Shown: positions 25,329 through 34,590, numbered from the stretch's first letter. The stretch is 64,000 bases of DNA from Phycisphaerae bacterium (GCA_016794925.1 JAEUIW010000003.1:124001-188000); one strand, 5' to 3'. Numbers and translations are program-made. The notes: generated from the letters alone by a model not told the origin.

Positions 25329-26804
25329 ATGAACCCAGAAGTGCTCGACAAGGTGCTCTCGTGTCAGAAGCTCCCCAGCCTGCCGGCGGTGGCGGTGAAG
25401 GTGATCGAGCTGACGCAGGATCGCAACTCCTCGATCAAGGAGTTGGCGGCGACGATCCGCAACGATCAGGGTCTGTCGGCGAAGATCCTGAAGACGGTTA
25501 ATTCGAGTTTCTACGCGTTGCGGAAGCCGTGCTCGACGATCGATCAGGCGATCGTGATGCTGGGCCTGTCGGCGGTGAAGACGCTGGCGCTGGGTTTCTC
25601 CCTGGTCTCGACGATCGCGGGCGAGAAGGAAGGGAACTTCGACTACGACGGGTACTGGCGGCGTTCGTTGTTCACGGGCGTGGCGGCCAAGTGCATCGCG
25701 AGCGAGTCGGGCTCGGGCAGCGCGGAGGAGTGCTTCCTGGGCGGGCTGCTGCAGGACGTGGGGATGATCGCGTTGCATCAGGCCATGCCGGCGGAGTACG
25801 CGCCGGTGCTGGCGCAGGCGGGGGAGGATCACCGCCAGCTGGCGAAGCATGAGTTCGCCGAGTTCGAGGTGTCGCACGCCGACATCGGCGCATTGCTGGC
25901 GCACCGGTGGAAGCTGCCGGACGAGCTGGTGATGCCGATCAAGTACCACGAACGGCCGAGCGCGGCGCCGCCCTCGTGCGTGAAGATCGTGCAGGCCGTG
26001 GCGCTGGGCAACATCGCCGCCGAGGTGATGAGCAGCCCCGAGCCCGCGGGCCCGCTCAAGCGGTTCTACGAGAAGGCCGAGCAGTGGTTCAACCTGACCA
26101 CCGACAAGTCGGACGACATCCTGCGGGCGATCGGCGCGGGGACAAAGCAGATCGCGAATCTCCTGAGCGTGAAGACCGGTCACATCAACGACGCCGACGA
26201 GATCCTCGGACGCGCCAACACGCAGCTGCTGTCGATGTCGGTGCCGATCAGCGAGCAGGAGCAGTCGGCGGCGGGTTCGCCCGACGCGACCGATCCGCTG
26301 ACCGCGTTGCCGGGCCGGATCGGGTTCAACCGCAATCTGGTGTCCGCGTTCGAGCGGGCCCGGGCCGGCGGCCCGCCGATCACGCTGGTGCTGATCGACA
26401 TCGATGCGCTGGGCGCGTTCAACCTCCAGCACGGGCAGGAGGCCGGCGACGCGGCACTGAAGCGTGCGTCATCGGTGCTGGCAGAGACGGCGCGGGGTCA
26501 CGGCGGGCTGTGCGCCCGGTACGACGCCGGGCGGTTGGCGATGCTGCTGGTGGGGCTGGATCGCCTGGCCGGGGCGCGTGCCGCGGAAGAGACGCGCAAG
26601 CGGGTGCTGGCCCAGGATGTTCCGTCCAGGAGTGGTGAGCCGCTCCGATTCACCGCGAGCGCCGGGGTGGTGACGGTGGACGTCGGATCGATCGGGAAGT
26701 TCGCCGACGCGGACGCGATGGTGACGACCGCCGAGCGGGCGCTCGACGCCGCAAAGGCGGCGGGCCGGAACACGATCAAGGTGTACGCACCCAAGGCCGC
26801 GTGA
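25329..26804 (+). CDS. HDOD domain regulator with degenerate GGDEF domain
   Basis: A 491-residue signalling protein. Residues 1-210 form an HDOD domain (LSCQKLPSLPAVAVKVIELTQD, then LSAKILKTVNSSFYAL and HADIGALLAHRWKLPDEL). A linker leads to a C-terminal GGDEF-like domain (about 325-490) with PLTALPGRIGFNR, LIDIDALGAFNLQHGQEAGDAAL and ASAGVV. Where GG(D/E)EF should stand the sequence is ARYDAGRLAMLLV, so it cannot be a normal diguanylate cyclase; it may bind GTP or c-di-GMP or be purely structural. I prefer the ATG at 25329 (MNPEVLDK), which begins like other HDOD proteins, over a GTG 16 codons upstream. The gene converges with the M16 peptidase, 5 bases apart. Confidence 0.9.
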   Translation: MNPEVLDKVLSCQKLPSLPAVAVKVIELTQDRNSSIKELAATIRNDQGLSAKILKTVNSSFYALRKPCSTIDQAIVMLGLSAVKTLALGFSLVSTIAGEKEGNFDYDGYWRRSLFTGVAAKCIASESGSGSAEECFLGGLLQDVGMIALHQAMPAEYAPVLAQAGEDHRQLAKHEFAEFEVSHADIGALLAHRWKLPDELVMPIKYHERPSAAPPSCVKIVQAVALGNIAAEVMSSPEPAGPLKRFYEKAEQWFNLTTDKSDDILRAIGAGTKQIANLLSVKTGHINDADEILGRANTQLLSMSVPISEQEQSAAGSPDATDPLTALPGRIGFNRNLVSAFERARAGGPPITLVLIDIDALGAFNLQHGQEAGDAALKRASSVLAETARGHGGLCARYDAGRLAMLLVGLDRLAGARAAEETRKRVLAQDVPSRSGEPLRFTASAGVVTVDVGSIGKFADADAMVTTAERALDAAKAAGRNTIKVYAPKAA

Positions 26805-26809
26805 TCGGG

Positions 26810-28039
26810 CTACGCGGCGTCCGGCCGCAGCACGCCGCGCGTGCATGGTCGCATGGGGAACTCCGCCAGCAGCCCGCGCAGGTCGGCCACGGACACGGCG
26901 CGGAGCCGTTCCAATTCCTGCTCGAGCGTCGCGTGCCGGCCGAGATAGGTCCACTGACGCCCCAGCCGCTGCATGCGCCCGTCGGGGCGCTCGCCCGCGA
27001 GCGTTACGCCCGTGGCCACCCGCGCGCGGATCCGATCCAGGTCGGCCTCCTCCAGCGAATCGCGGAGCGCGGCGACCTGTTCGCTGGCGATCGCGAGCAC
27101 CTCGTCCAGTCGCTCGGGCTCGCACGAGAGATAGACCATGTAGTCGCCGGTCCCGTCGCGCGGGTCGTATCCCGCTTCGGCGGTGTCCGCCAGCCCGGTC
27201 TCGACCAGGCTCCAGTGGAGGCGGGAGTTGTCCGGGCCGCCGAGGATGGCCGCGAGCAGGGACGCGGCGTACCGCCGCTCGTCGTCCATGGCGGGCGCCT
27301 CGGCGAGCAGCACGGCGTACCCGCGGTTCACCTTGGGGTCGCGCATCTCGAAGGAGCGGGGCGCCAGCGCGGGTCGGCGCGCACGGGGCGCGGGCCCCCG
27401 GCCGGGGCCCCAGGAGCCGCAGCGGTCGTCGAGCTGTCGCGCCGCGCGGTCGAAGTCGATCGATCCCGAGAGGGCCACGACGGTCGAGCGGCTGCCGTAC
27501 CGATCATCGAAGTACGCCCGCATCTGCTCCGCGCGCAAAGCGGAGATGGACTCGTTGGTGCCGAGCACGCGGTACCCGAGCGGGTGCGCGGGGTAATGCT
27601 CCTCCATCGCCCGTTCATAGAGGACCCAGAACGGGTTGTCCTTGTACATCGCGATCTCTTCGAGAATGACGCCCTTCTCCGAATCGAAGTCCGATTGGCG
27701 GAGGGCCGGTCGCATCATCCCCGCGAGCAGATCGATCGCCTCGGGCACGAATTCCGGCAGCACCGCCGTGTGGAAGCACGTCAGCTCGGAACTCGTGTAG
27801 GCGTTGGTGCGTGAACCGATGCGGTCGAAGGCGCGGTTGAGCTCCTCGGCGGTGGTGCTCGCTCCGCCCTTGAACATCATGTGCTCGAGGAAATGCGAGA
27901 CCCCCATCAGGGGCAGGGGCTCGTCCCGGGTCCCGGCGCGAACGAAAAAGCCGACCGCGGCCGTCAACGCGCTCGGCTCGATCTCGCCGACCACCGTCAG
28001 GCCGTTGGCCAGTCGCGCCTCCCGGAACGTGTACGCCAT
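26810..28039 (-). CDS. M16 family zinc peptidase (insulinase-like)
   Basis: A 409-residue peptidase of the mitochondrial-processing-peptidase type. The inverted zinc motif HFLEH sits at about 49-53 (VSHFLEHMMFKGG), with the downstream Glu in EKGVILEEIAMYKDNP completing the site. The inactive half-domain follows (DPKVNRGYAVLLAEAPAMDDERRYAASLLAAILGG). Length is usual. There is no signal peptide, so it is probably cytoplasmic. TAGACT (minus strand, 28045-28050) ends 5 bases before the ATG and no ribosome site is present, so the mRNA should be leaderless. The physiological substrate is unknown. Confidence 0.93.
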   Translation of the reverse strand: MAYTFREARLANGLTVVGEIEPSALTAAVGFFVRAGTRDEPLPLMGVSHFLEHMMFKGGASTTAEELNRAFDRIGSRTNAYTSSELTCFHTAVLPEFVPEAIDLLAGMMRPALRQSDFDSEKGVILEEIAMYKDNPFWVLYERAMEEHYPAHPLGYRVLGTNESISALRAEQMRAYFDDRYGSRSTVVALSGSIDFDRAARQLDDRCGSWGPGRGPAPRARRPALAPRSFEMRDPKVNRGYAVLLAEAPAMDDERRYAASLLAAILGGPDNSRLHWSLVETGLADTAEAGYDPRDGTGDYMVYLSCEPERLDEVLAIASEQVAALRDSLEEADLDRIRARVATGVTLAGERPDGRMQRLGRQWTYLGRHATLEQELERLRAVSVADLRGLLAEFPMRPCTRGVLRPDAA

Positions 28040-28156
28040 GCCCGAGTCTACGCACCCGCGTCGCCCCCGCGTCGCACCGCCGGGGCGGGGCGGGTTGGAA
28101 TACGCGGCGCGCGCCGTGCGTTTGCCGGGGCGTGATCGCGGCGATGTCGTCGCGGC

Positions 28157-29293
28157 TCACACTCGGGGCGGCCGCGCCATCCCCTCCGGCGCGACCGCCC
28201 TTTTCAATTCCGCGACGGCTCTTCCCGGGTCCGCCGCGGCGCACACGTACGAGCTGGCCGCCACGCCTCGACAGCCCATCGCGGCGAGTTCCCGGGCGCG
28301 GTCGGGGTCGATCCCGCCGATGGCAAGGTGCGGCACCCGCGATGTTCTGGAATCCGCGAGGTACGCCCTCAGATAGGCGGGTCCCGCTCGTTCCGTTTGC
28401 GGTTTGGTTGCGGTTTCGAACATGGGGCCGACGCCGCAATAGTCCACGCCGCCGGCGGGGTCGCCCGCGGCGGCGAGAGCCTCTTCGAGCGTGTGCGTCG
28501 AGACGCCGATGAGCAACGATTGACCTGAGCTCTGCGCGAGCCGGCGCGCGTCCGCGACGTGGATGTCCGATTGCCCGAGGTGCACGCCGGCGGCGCCCGC
28601 GAGCAGTGCGATATCGGGGCGGTCGTTGATGACCACGGCGGCGCTGCCGGCGGAGCGGGCCGCATCGACCAGCCACCGCGCCCGGGCGAGCAACTCCCCG
28701 CCGTCCATTGACTTCTCACGGAGCTGCACGCAGTCCGCGCCGCCCGCGAGCGCGGCGGTCGCGACCTCGCGCCAGGGTCTGCGGCACAACCGCTCGGACA
28801 GCAGCACGCACACGGACCATTGCGGGGCCGCGTCGCGGCGGCCGGTCAGACGCCCGATGAGCGCCGGCTCGCACGCGTACGCGCGATAGCGGAGCCGCTC
28901 GAACGCCCGCGCCGAGGAGGGTCCGCGCTCGTCGCCGGATGGGTCGGCAAGAGCCTTGCAGCATTCCTCAATGGACCGAAGGGCCTCCGTGAGCCGTTTT
29001 CCGGCGGCGACGACCACGCCGCGCAGCCCGTCGCGGGTGTACTCCCCTTCCGCGGTGAGTCGGGTGCCCACGTCGCCGGGCGTGTCGCGGGATGCGAGCC
29101 GGGCCGCCTCATCTGCATGGGGAAACGCATTCCCGATGGCCTCCAGCTCGCGGGCCAGATCGTGCCGCATGGACTTGAGTTCGGCGCTCAACGCGGGATC
29201 GTCCAGCCCGAAGCGAGCGGCGTCCTCCATGACGCGGAGAGCCTCGCGGGCGCGGTTGGCGTTGGCGTCCAGAATGCGTGCGAGCGCGGGCAC
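28157..29293 (-). CDS. thiE: Thiamine-phosphate synthase with N-terminal extension
   Basis: A 378-residue protein. The C-terminal half (about 170-378) is ThiE, which joins HMP-pyrophosphate and thiazole phosphate to thiamine phosphate. Family blocks are CVQLREKSMDGGEL, VINDRPDIALLAGAAGVHLGQSD, GVSTHTLEEA, DYCGVGPMFETATKP and LAIGGID. The N-terminal 160 residues (RILDANANRAREALRVMEDAARF) form an all-helical extension also known in cyanobacterial-type ThiE. I place the start at GTG 29293. TACGAT (minus strand, 29300-29305) lies 6 bases before it, and residues above this point do not resemble the family. zwf is divergent. Confidence 0.92.
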   Translation of the reverse strand: MPALARILDANANRAREALRVMEDAARFGLDDPALSAELKSMRHDLARELEAIGNAFPHADEAARLASRDTPGDVGTRLTAEGEYTRDGLRGVVVAAGKRLTEALRSIEECCKALADPSGDERGPSSARAFERLRYRAYACEPALIGRLTGRRDAAPQWSVCVLLSERLCRRPWREVATAALAGGADCVQLREKSMDGGELLARARWLVDAARSAGSAAVVINDRPDIALLAGAAGVHLGQSDIHVADARRLAQSSGQSLLIGVSTHTLEEALAAAGDPAGGVDYCGVGPMFETATKPQTERAGPAYLRAYLADSRTSRVPHLAIGGIDPDRARELAAMGCRGVAASSYVCAAADPGRAVAELKRAVAPEGMARPPRV

Positions 29294-29299
29294 GGGCGC

Positions 29300-29411
29300 A
29301 TCGTAATGCGCCGGATGCTCCGGTCGCGTCGGGAATATTCGGTCGGCGGCCGGGCGTTGCTCTCCGGTCGCACGCGGTGCGGCGGGCGCGCGCGACGGTT
29401 TCGAGTAGGAT
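29300..29411. promoter_or_regulatory. Divergent leaderless-type promoters: thiE and zwf
   Basis: TACGAT on the minus strand (29300-29305) is 6 bases before the thiE GTG. TAGGAT on the plus strand (29406-29411) is 6 bases before the zwf ATG at 29418. The 100 bases between are GC-rich with no further motif that I can see. Confidence 0.55.
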
Positions 29412-29417
29412 GTCCCG

Positions 29418-30989
29418 ATGCAGATCCACACCCACCTTCCCGAGCCGTGCGTTCTCGTCATCTTCGGCGCGTCGGGCGATCTGACCAAGCGCAAGCTCAT
29501 CCCCGCTCTGTACGACCTCGACCGCCAGGGGAGGCTCCCCGAAGGGCTGTGCGTGCTGGGCAACGGCCGCACGGAGATGAACGATGACACGTTCCGTGTC
29601 AAGATGCTGGAGGAGGGGGTGCGTACGTTCGCCGCCGCGTGGGACGAGGCGGTCTGGGTCCGATTCGCGAGGCGGCTGCATTACCAGGCGTGCGACCCGA
29701 CCCAGCCCGAGGGCTTCTCGAAGCTGACGGCCCGCATCGGCGAGGTTGGCGGCGGGCACGGTCTGATCCGCTGCACGGGCGCGCCCAACGTTCTGTTCTA
29801 CCTCTCCGTGAGCCCGCAGTACTTCGAGCCGATCATCGAGTGCATCGGGCAGTCCGGGCTGGTGGCCGAGAATCGCCGGTGGTGCTCGATCAACCCCGAG
29901 GGCTCGAGCTGGCAGCGCATCGTGGTGGAAAAGCCGTTCGGCGTCGACCTGGCCAGCGCCGAGTCGCTGAACCGCGCCCTGGGTCGCGTGTTCGAGGAGG
30001 AGGCGATCTTCCGGATCGACCACTACCTGGGCAAGGAGCTGGTCCAGAACATCTTGGCGATGCGGTTCGCCAACACGATCTTCGAGCCGCTGTGGAACCG
30101 CACCTACGTCGACCACGTGCAGGTGACCGCGACCGAGACCGTCGGGGTGGGCAAGCGTGCCGGTGGGTTCTACGACGGCGCGGGCGCGCTGCGGGACATG
30201 GTCCAGTCGCACCTGTTCCAGGTTCTGGCGCTGGTGGCGATGGAGCCGCCGAGCCTGTACGACGCCGGCGCCATCATGCGGGAGAAGATCAAGCTGTTCA
30301 AGTGCGCCACGCCCATCCCGTCCGCGCGCGTCGGGGAGTGGGCGGTCTTCGGCCGATACGGGCCCAGCGGCAACCCGAAGGACGAGGACGAGGGCCGGGG
30401 CTACACGCAGCTCGAGGGCGTCGAGACCGCCCGGGCCACGGAGACCTACGCGGCCATGCGGGTCCAGTTCGAGAATTGGCGCTGGGCTGGGGTCCCCTTC
30501 TACGTCCGATCCGGCAAGAAGCTCGCGTCCAAGCTGACCGAGGTGGTCGTGCAGTTCCGCTCGCCGCCCACCAACATGTTCCGGCACCTCGGCGCCGACG
30601 CGGCGGCCCGTCCCGCCAACCGCCTCATCATCAACATCGCGCCGCGCGAGGGCGTCTCGCTCCGCATCGAGGGCAAGGTGCCGGGCGCCGGCCTGAAGCT
30701 CGACTCGGCCAAGCTCGACCTCGACTATCTCGAACGCTTCGGGGGCGAGGTGATCGAGGCGTACGGTCCGCTGCTGCTCGACGCGATGCGCGGCGACCGC
30801 ATCCTCTACAAGCACCGCGACGAGGTCGAGGCGGGCTGGAGCATCTGCGAGCCCATTCTCACTTCGGCGGCACTGCGGTCGGGCATCCACACCTACGCGC
30901 CCGCCTCCTGGGGACCCGCCGCGGCGGACGAGATGCTCGCGCGCGACGGTCGCGCGTGGCATAACCCAAGGCGCGACGAGGTTCGATGA
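29418..30989 (+). CDS. zwf: Glucose-6-phosphate 1-dehydrogenase
   Basis: A 523-residue enzyme for the first step of the oxidative pentose phosphate or Entner-Doudoroff route, making NADPH and 6-phosphogluconolactone. The nucleotide loop is FGASGDLTKRKLIPALYDL (about 15-33). The active-site segment RIDHYLGKELVQNILAMRF (about 200-218) holds the catalytic His, and VPFYVRSGKKL lies near 360. Length is typical (480-520). Neither pgl nor gnd is adjacent. TAGGAT ends 6 bases before the ATG, so a leaderless mRNA is likely. It ends one base before the convergent fumarylacetoacetase stop. Confidence 0.97.
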   Translation: MQIHTHLPEPCVLVIFGASGDLTKRKLIPALYDLDRQGRLPEGLCVLGNGRTEMNDDTFRVKMLEEGVRTFAAAWDEAVWVRFARRLHYQACDPTQPEGFSKLTARIGEVGGGHGLIRCTGAPNVLFYLSVSPQYFEPIIECIGQSGLVAENRRWCSINPEGSSWQRIVVEKPFGVDLASAESLNRALGRVFEEEAIFRIDHYLGKELVQNILAMRFANTIFEPLWNRTYVDHVQVTATETVGVGKRAGGFYDGAGALRDMVQSHLFQVLALVAMEPPSLYDAGAIMREKIKLFKCATPIPSARVGEWAVFGRYGPSGNPKDEDEGRGYTQLEGVETARATETYAAMRVQFENWRWAGVPFYVRSGKKLASKLTEVVVQFRSPPTNMFRHLGADAAARPANRLIINIAPREGVSLRIEGKVPGAGLKLDSAKLDLDYLERFGGEVIEAYGPLLLDAMRGDRILYKHRDEVEAGWSICEPILTSAALRSGIHTYAPASWGPAAADEMLARDGRAWHNPRRDEVR

Positions 30990-30990
30990 T

Positions 30991-32370
30991 TCAGCCCGCG
31001 TTGGGAGCGACCGCGGCGACGGCGGCCTCCACGGTGCCGCGGCACTCGCCCAGGCCGATGCGGCGGAACCCGTCGCGTTCGCACCAGCCCCGCATGATCA
31101 CCTCGTCGCCGTCCTGAAGGAACGAGCGTGTTTCCCCCGTGGGCAGTTCGACGGGCCGGCGCGGCAGCGGCTTCTTGTCGGGCCCGTTTCCGCTCCACGT
31201 CAGCTCCAGCAGACATCCGCGTGAGTCGTCCGTCGGACCGGACACGGTTCCCGACGCGAGCAGGTCGCCGGGCTGGAGATTGCAGCCGTTGCTGGTGTGA
31301 TGCGTGAGCATCTGCGTGAAGGTCCAGTACATGTCTCGGAACGAGCCGCGGGACAATCGCACCGGGGCGGCGCCGCGTTCGCGCATGGCCACGGAGGACA
31401 AGGATGCTTCCACGGTGATGTCGAGGCCCCAGGGCTCCGCGTCCCGCAGATAGGGCAGCGGGGCGGGATCGGCGGCCTGTCGCGACGGGCCGGGCACGCG
31501 GAAGGGCTCCATCGCCTCCCGCGTCACGATGAACGGCGACATGGACGTGGCGAAGTTCTTCGCGAGGAACGGTCCCAGCGGCTGGTACTCCCATTTCTGC
31601 ATGTCACGGGCGGACCAGTCGTTGACGATGCAGAATCCCAGGATGTGCGCACCCGCGAGCCCGATGGGCACCGGCTCTCCCAGACGGTTGCCGGGGCCGA
31701 CGATCATGCCAACCTCGAGTTCGTAATCGAGCATCGTGCTCGGCCCGAACCGCGGGCCCGCGCCGGGCTCACCCTCTGGAGGCGACTGCTGCCCGTGGGG
31801 CCGACGTATTCCTTGACCGGAGAGCATGATCGACGAGGCCCGCCCGTGGTACCCGATCGGCACGTGGGCGTAGTTGGGAAGGAGCGGATGGTCGGGACGG
31901 AACATGGACCCCACGTTCGCCGCGTGGTGCTTCGAGGCGTAGAAGTCCGTGTAGTTGAGCACCGCGACCGGGGCCGTCAGCCTTGCTCCGGCCAGGGGGA
32001 GCACGACCTTCTGACGCAGACGCCGGACCTGCTGGCCCGCGAGGCCGTCGGCCCGCAGGAAGTCCTGGAGTTTCGACCGCAGCGGGCTCCAGAGCGCCGG
32101 CCGGGCCGCGAACGCGTTCCAGTACGGCGTGTGCAGCACGCTCGGCAGTTCTTCAGCCTCGGGGTCCCCGAAGAAGCCGGCCATCGCGAGGGTGGAGATG
32201 TCGACGATCCGATCGCCGATCACCGTCGCCAGGTGGCCGTGCGCGTGGCCGTCGTGCTCGACCAAGAATGCCGCAAGCGGCAGGTTCTGGATCGGGAAAT
32301 CGCTCGCGGGATCGTTCGCGGATTCGACCCACGATCGGAGCGTGGGATCGTGCGTGGCGTTGCTCGGCAT
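30991..32370 (-). CDS. fahA: Fumarylacetoacetase
   Basis: A 459-residue enzyme, full length for the family, that splits fumarylacetoacetate into fumarate and acetoacetate at the end of tyrosine breakdown. Family blocks include WVESANDPASDFPIQNLP, FYASKHHAANVGSMFRP, PIGYHGRASSIMLSG, DYELEVGMIVGPGN, NDWSARDMQKWEYQPLGPFLAKNF and GSGT-like LLASGTVSGP. The metal-binding acidic residues within DYELEVGM and NDWSARD are present. TATCCT (minus strand, 32378-32383) ends 7 bases before the ATG. No other tyrosine-degradation gene (hmgA, hpd) is in the window. Confidence 0.96.
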   Translation of the reverse strand: MPSNATHDPTLRSWVESANDPASDFPIQNLPLAAFLVEHDGHAHGHLATVIGDRIVDISTLAMAGFFGDPEAEELPSVLHTPYWNAFAARPALWSPLRSKLQDFLRADGLAGQQVRRLRQKVVLPLAGARLTAPVAVLNYTDFYASKHHAANVGSMFRPDHPLLPNYAHVPIGYHGRASSIMLSGQGIRRPHGQQSPPEGEPGAGPRFGPSTMLDYELEVGMIVGPGNRLGEPVPIGLAGAHILGFCIVNDWSARDMQKWEYQPLGPFLAKNFATSMSPFIVTREAMEPFRVPGPSRQAADPAPLPYLRDAEPWGLDITVEASLSSVAMRERGAAPVRLSRGSFRDMYWTFTQMLTHHTSNGCNLQPGDLLASGTVSGPTDDSRGCLLELTWSGNGPDKKPLPRRPVELPTGETRSFLQDGDEVIMRGWCERDGFRRIGLGECRGTVEAAVAAVAPNAG

Positions 32371-32401
32371 GACGCAGAGGATAGACCACGCACGCGGGCA
32401 C

Positions 32402-33301
32402 TCAGAGCACGCCCAGCGAGCGAAGATCGGCCAGCGGCTCGTCGAACGAGCACGATCCGTACGAGAGCGCGAACCGGTGGCGGCTCCGCGCCAGCCGGTC
32501 AGTGGGGATGGACAGGCGCCGCCAGCTCGCCGCCGAGTCGTCGAACGAGAAGACCCGCGGGTCCGTCTCGGCGAGGATCGCCGTCAGGTCCGTGACGTCC
32601 GCTCGATCGTCGTGCACCAACGCCGCGCCCACGAACACATTCAGGAAGCCGTGCATGACCGCCCTCGGGCAGCCGGGCTCGTACGTGAGGTCGTGCTCGG
32701 CGCGGATGGGGTGGTGGAGCCCCGCGGTTGCCTTGAACGGGACGTCGGCCGCCGCCAGGGCCATGATGGCCGCAGCCAGGCGTTCCGGCGCCGGAAACGC
32801 GTCCGCCGTCACCCCTCCCGTTCGCAGCTTCGCCGCCGCGTCGCTCCCCGCGAGTGCCGCGGCGTAGCCGCGCGGGTCGTCCGTTTCTCCCGCGTACGGG
32901 ATCTCAAAGACGGGATAGATGTTCTCGGGCACCATCTCCAGGGCGCGATCGATGCTCTCCAGCCCGGCGGCCTTGATCTCGAGCATGTCCACGACCGCCC
33001 GGCGCCCGTGGTCCTGGTTGAACCGCGCCACCGTGTCCAGGTCGAGACGCGGCTGCCCGTCCGCCAGAGCGGAGACCCGCCACGGCTCGCCGGGGCGGTC
33101 CGCAACGTGACCGAGCGCGGCCGCGAATTCGGCCAACCGAGACACGGGGCAGATGAACGCGCCGAGCTTGGGCGCATCGGGCCCGGTCAGGTACGCGGCG
33201 TGCCGGCCGACCGCCGTTGTCATGTCGAGCTTGGCGGGCGGGAACAGGCCCGCGTAGTCGATCAACGATTCGAGCAGGGCGTCCAACGCGAGCGTGGCCA
33301 T
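32402..33301 (-). CDS. Conserved protein of unknown function
   Basis: A 299-residue cytoplasmic protein. The opening MATLALDALLESLIDYAGLFPPAKLDM is distinctive and I have seen similar starts in other planctomycetes, without a function. The body has alternating strands and helices (FICPVSRLAEFAAALG, VDMLEIKAAGLESIDRALEMVPENIYPVFEIP, FKATAGLHHPIR) that suggest a TIM-barrel-like fold. The block KATAGLHHPIR has charged residues that could form an active site. No membrane segment is present. TACGTT (minus strand, 33307-33312) is 5 bases before the ATG. It lies 31 bases upstream of fahA on the same strand, but fahA has its own promoter box. Confidence 0.75.
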   Translation of the reverse strand: MATLALDALLESLIDYAGLFPPAKLDMTTAVGRHAAYLTGPDAPKLGAFICPVSRLAEFAAALGHVADRPGEPWRVSALADGQPRLDLDTVARFNQDHGRRAVVDMLEIKAAGLESIDRALEMVPENIYPVFEIPYAGETDDPRGYAAALAGSDAAAKLRTGGVTADAFPAPERLAAAIMALAAADVPFKATAGLHHPIRAEHDLTYEPGCPRAVMHGFLNVFVGAALVHDDRADVTDLTAILAETDPRVFSFDDSAASWRRLSIPTDRLARSRHRFALSYGSCSFDEPLADLRSLGVL

Positions 33302-33306
33302 GCGGG

Positions 33307-33357
33307 AACGTAGCCCGTTGGACGCGCACCGGGTTTCCCCCGGCGGTGACTTACAAT
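33307..33357. promoter_or_regulatory. Divergent leaderless-type promoters: unknown gene and dus
   Basis: TACGTT on the minus strand (33307-33312) is 5 bases from the ATG at 33301. TACAAT on the plus strand (33352-33357) is 5 bases from the dus ATG at 33363. The two start codons are only 61 bases apart, so any -35 elements must share the same stretch. Confidence 0.55.
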
Positions 33358-33362
33358 CCCGC

Positions 33363-34406
33363 ATGCTCGCGCTCGGGCCCGTGCGGCTGGCCACCAATCT
33401 GCTCTTGGCGCCGATCGCCGGCTATTGCGACCTGGCCTTCCGCACCATCTGCCGTGAGCAGGGGGGCGTCGGCCTGGCGTGCACCGATCTCTTGTCTCCC
33501 CAGGGCCTGCTGCGCGGCAGCGCAACCAGCCTTGACCTTGCCAAGACCAACGACTTCGACAAGCCGATCGGGATGCAGCTGTACGGCGCCGACCCCGCGA
33601 TCATGGCCGACGGCGCGCGCTGGGCCCGCGATCATGGCGCCACCGTCGTCGATATCAACATGGGGTGCCCGGTCGATAAGGTGACCAAGAAGGACGGCGG
33701 CAGCAAGCTCCTCTGCGATCCGGATCGGGCGGTACGGCTCGCCGCCGCTGTTGTGGAGGCGCTCGCACCCAGCGGCATCCCCGTCACCACGAAGATGCGA
33801 TTGGGATGGTCCGAGGGGCAGCCCGTCGCCGAGACACTCGCCCCGCGCCTTGCGGAGGTCGGCGTCGTCGCGGTGACCATCCACGGCCGCACCACCGAGC
33901 AGCGCTTCAGCGGCGTGGTCAGCCACGAGGGAATCCGGCGCGTCGTCCAGGCGGTCGCCGGTCGTATCCCGGTCATCGGCAACGGGGACATCCGGGAGCC
34001 GGACGACGTGCCCGCGATGCTGCGGGCCACCGGTTGCCAGGGCGTGATGATCGGGCGCGGCGCGCTCAGCGCGCCGTGGCTCTTCAGTCGGGCCTGGTCG
34101 TTGCTCACCACGGGCGTCGCCCCGCCCCCACCCGGCGAGACCGAGCAAATCGAGATCATGCGGCGCTACCTGCGAATGATGGTGCACAATCAGTCCGAGC
34201 GCTACGCACTGCACCAGATCCGTTCGCGCATCAGCTGGATGGCGAAGCGGTTCCCGCCGTGCAAGCCGTTCAAGGAAGCCGTCCGGCTCGCCCCGGACGT
34301 GGCCAGCGTCGAATCCGCATTCGATCAGTTTCTGGCGGGCGGTCTTCGAGGCGGCACAGAGCCCGGCGTTCCGAACGCGGTCATTGCTCAATCTCTATTG
34401 TCATAG
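33363..34406 (+). CDS. dus: tRNA-dihydrouridine synthase
   Basis: A 347-residue FMN enzyme that reduces uridines in the tRNA D-loop to dihydrouridine. It begins VRLATNLLLAPIAGYCDLAFR. The catalytic Cys is C102 in DINMGCPVDKVTKKDGG, followed by TTKMRLGW, VTIHGRTTEQRFSG, IPVIGNGDI and MIGRGAL. The last 90 residues are the helical tRNA-binding domain. Which of the Dus subfamilies it belongs to cannot be decided by eye. TACAAT ends 5 bases before the ATG; there is no ribosome site. Confidence 0.95.
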   Translation: MLALGPVRLATNLLLAPIAGYCDLAFRTICREQGGVGLACTDLLSPQGLLRGSATSLDLAKTNDFDKPIGMQLYGADPAIMADGARWARDHGATVVDINMGCPVDKVTKKDGGSKLLCDPDRAVRLAAAVVEALAPSGIPVTTKMRLGWSEGQPVAETLAPRLAEVGVVAVTIHGRTTEQRFSGVVSHEGIRRVVQAVAGRIPVIGNGDIREPDDVPAMLRATGCQGVMIGRGALSAPWLFSRAWSLLTTGVAPPPPGETEQIEIMRRYLRMMVHNQSERYALHQIRSRISWMAKRFPPCKPFKEAVRLAPDVASVESAFDQFLAGGLRGGTEPGVPNAVIAQSLLS

Positions 34407-34516
34407 TCCTATAACACTATTCGGTGAACAGTTCATGATTGAGTTGGCGTTTGTCCGGAGTCAGGCAACACAAAATGTCCAACAAATCCCCAAAACAGGT
34501 TATGTTGCAAGATCGG

Positions 34517-34563
34517 CCGAGTCGAGAACATGAGTTATAGTTGGCCCGTACGACTCGACTCGG
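34517..34563 (+). promoter_or_regulatory. Operator-like inverted repeat around the -10 box of the DUF1573 operon
   Basis: Perfect 9-bp inverted repeat arms CCGAGTCGA (34517-34525) and TCGACTCGG (34555-34563) flank TATAGT (34536-34541). The left arm lies upstream of any start at this box, so the symmetry cannot be an mRNA hairpin, which favours a protein-binding site. The surrounding 34407-34590 is AT-richer than average and contains no gene. A GGAAGG ribosome site lies at 34574-34579. Confidence 0.5.
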
Positions 34564-34590
34564 GGCGCAAGCCGGAAGGGGTCTCCACCG

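Noticed and set aside
33318-33357. TTGGAC as -35 box for dus
   Set aside because: The distance to TACAAT is 28 bases, too long for a sigma-70 promoter.
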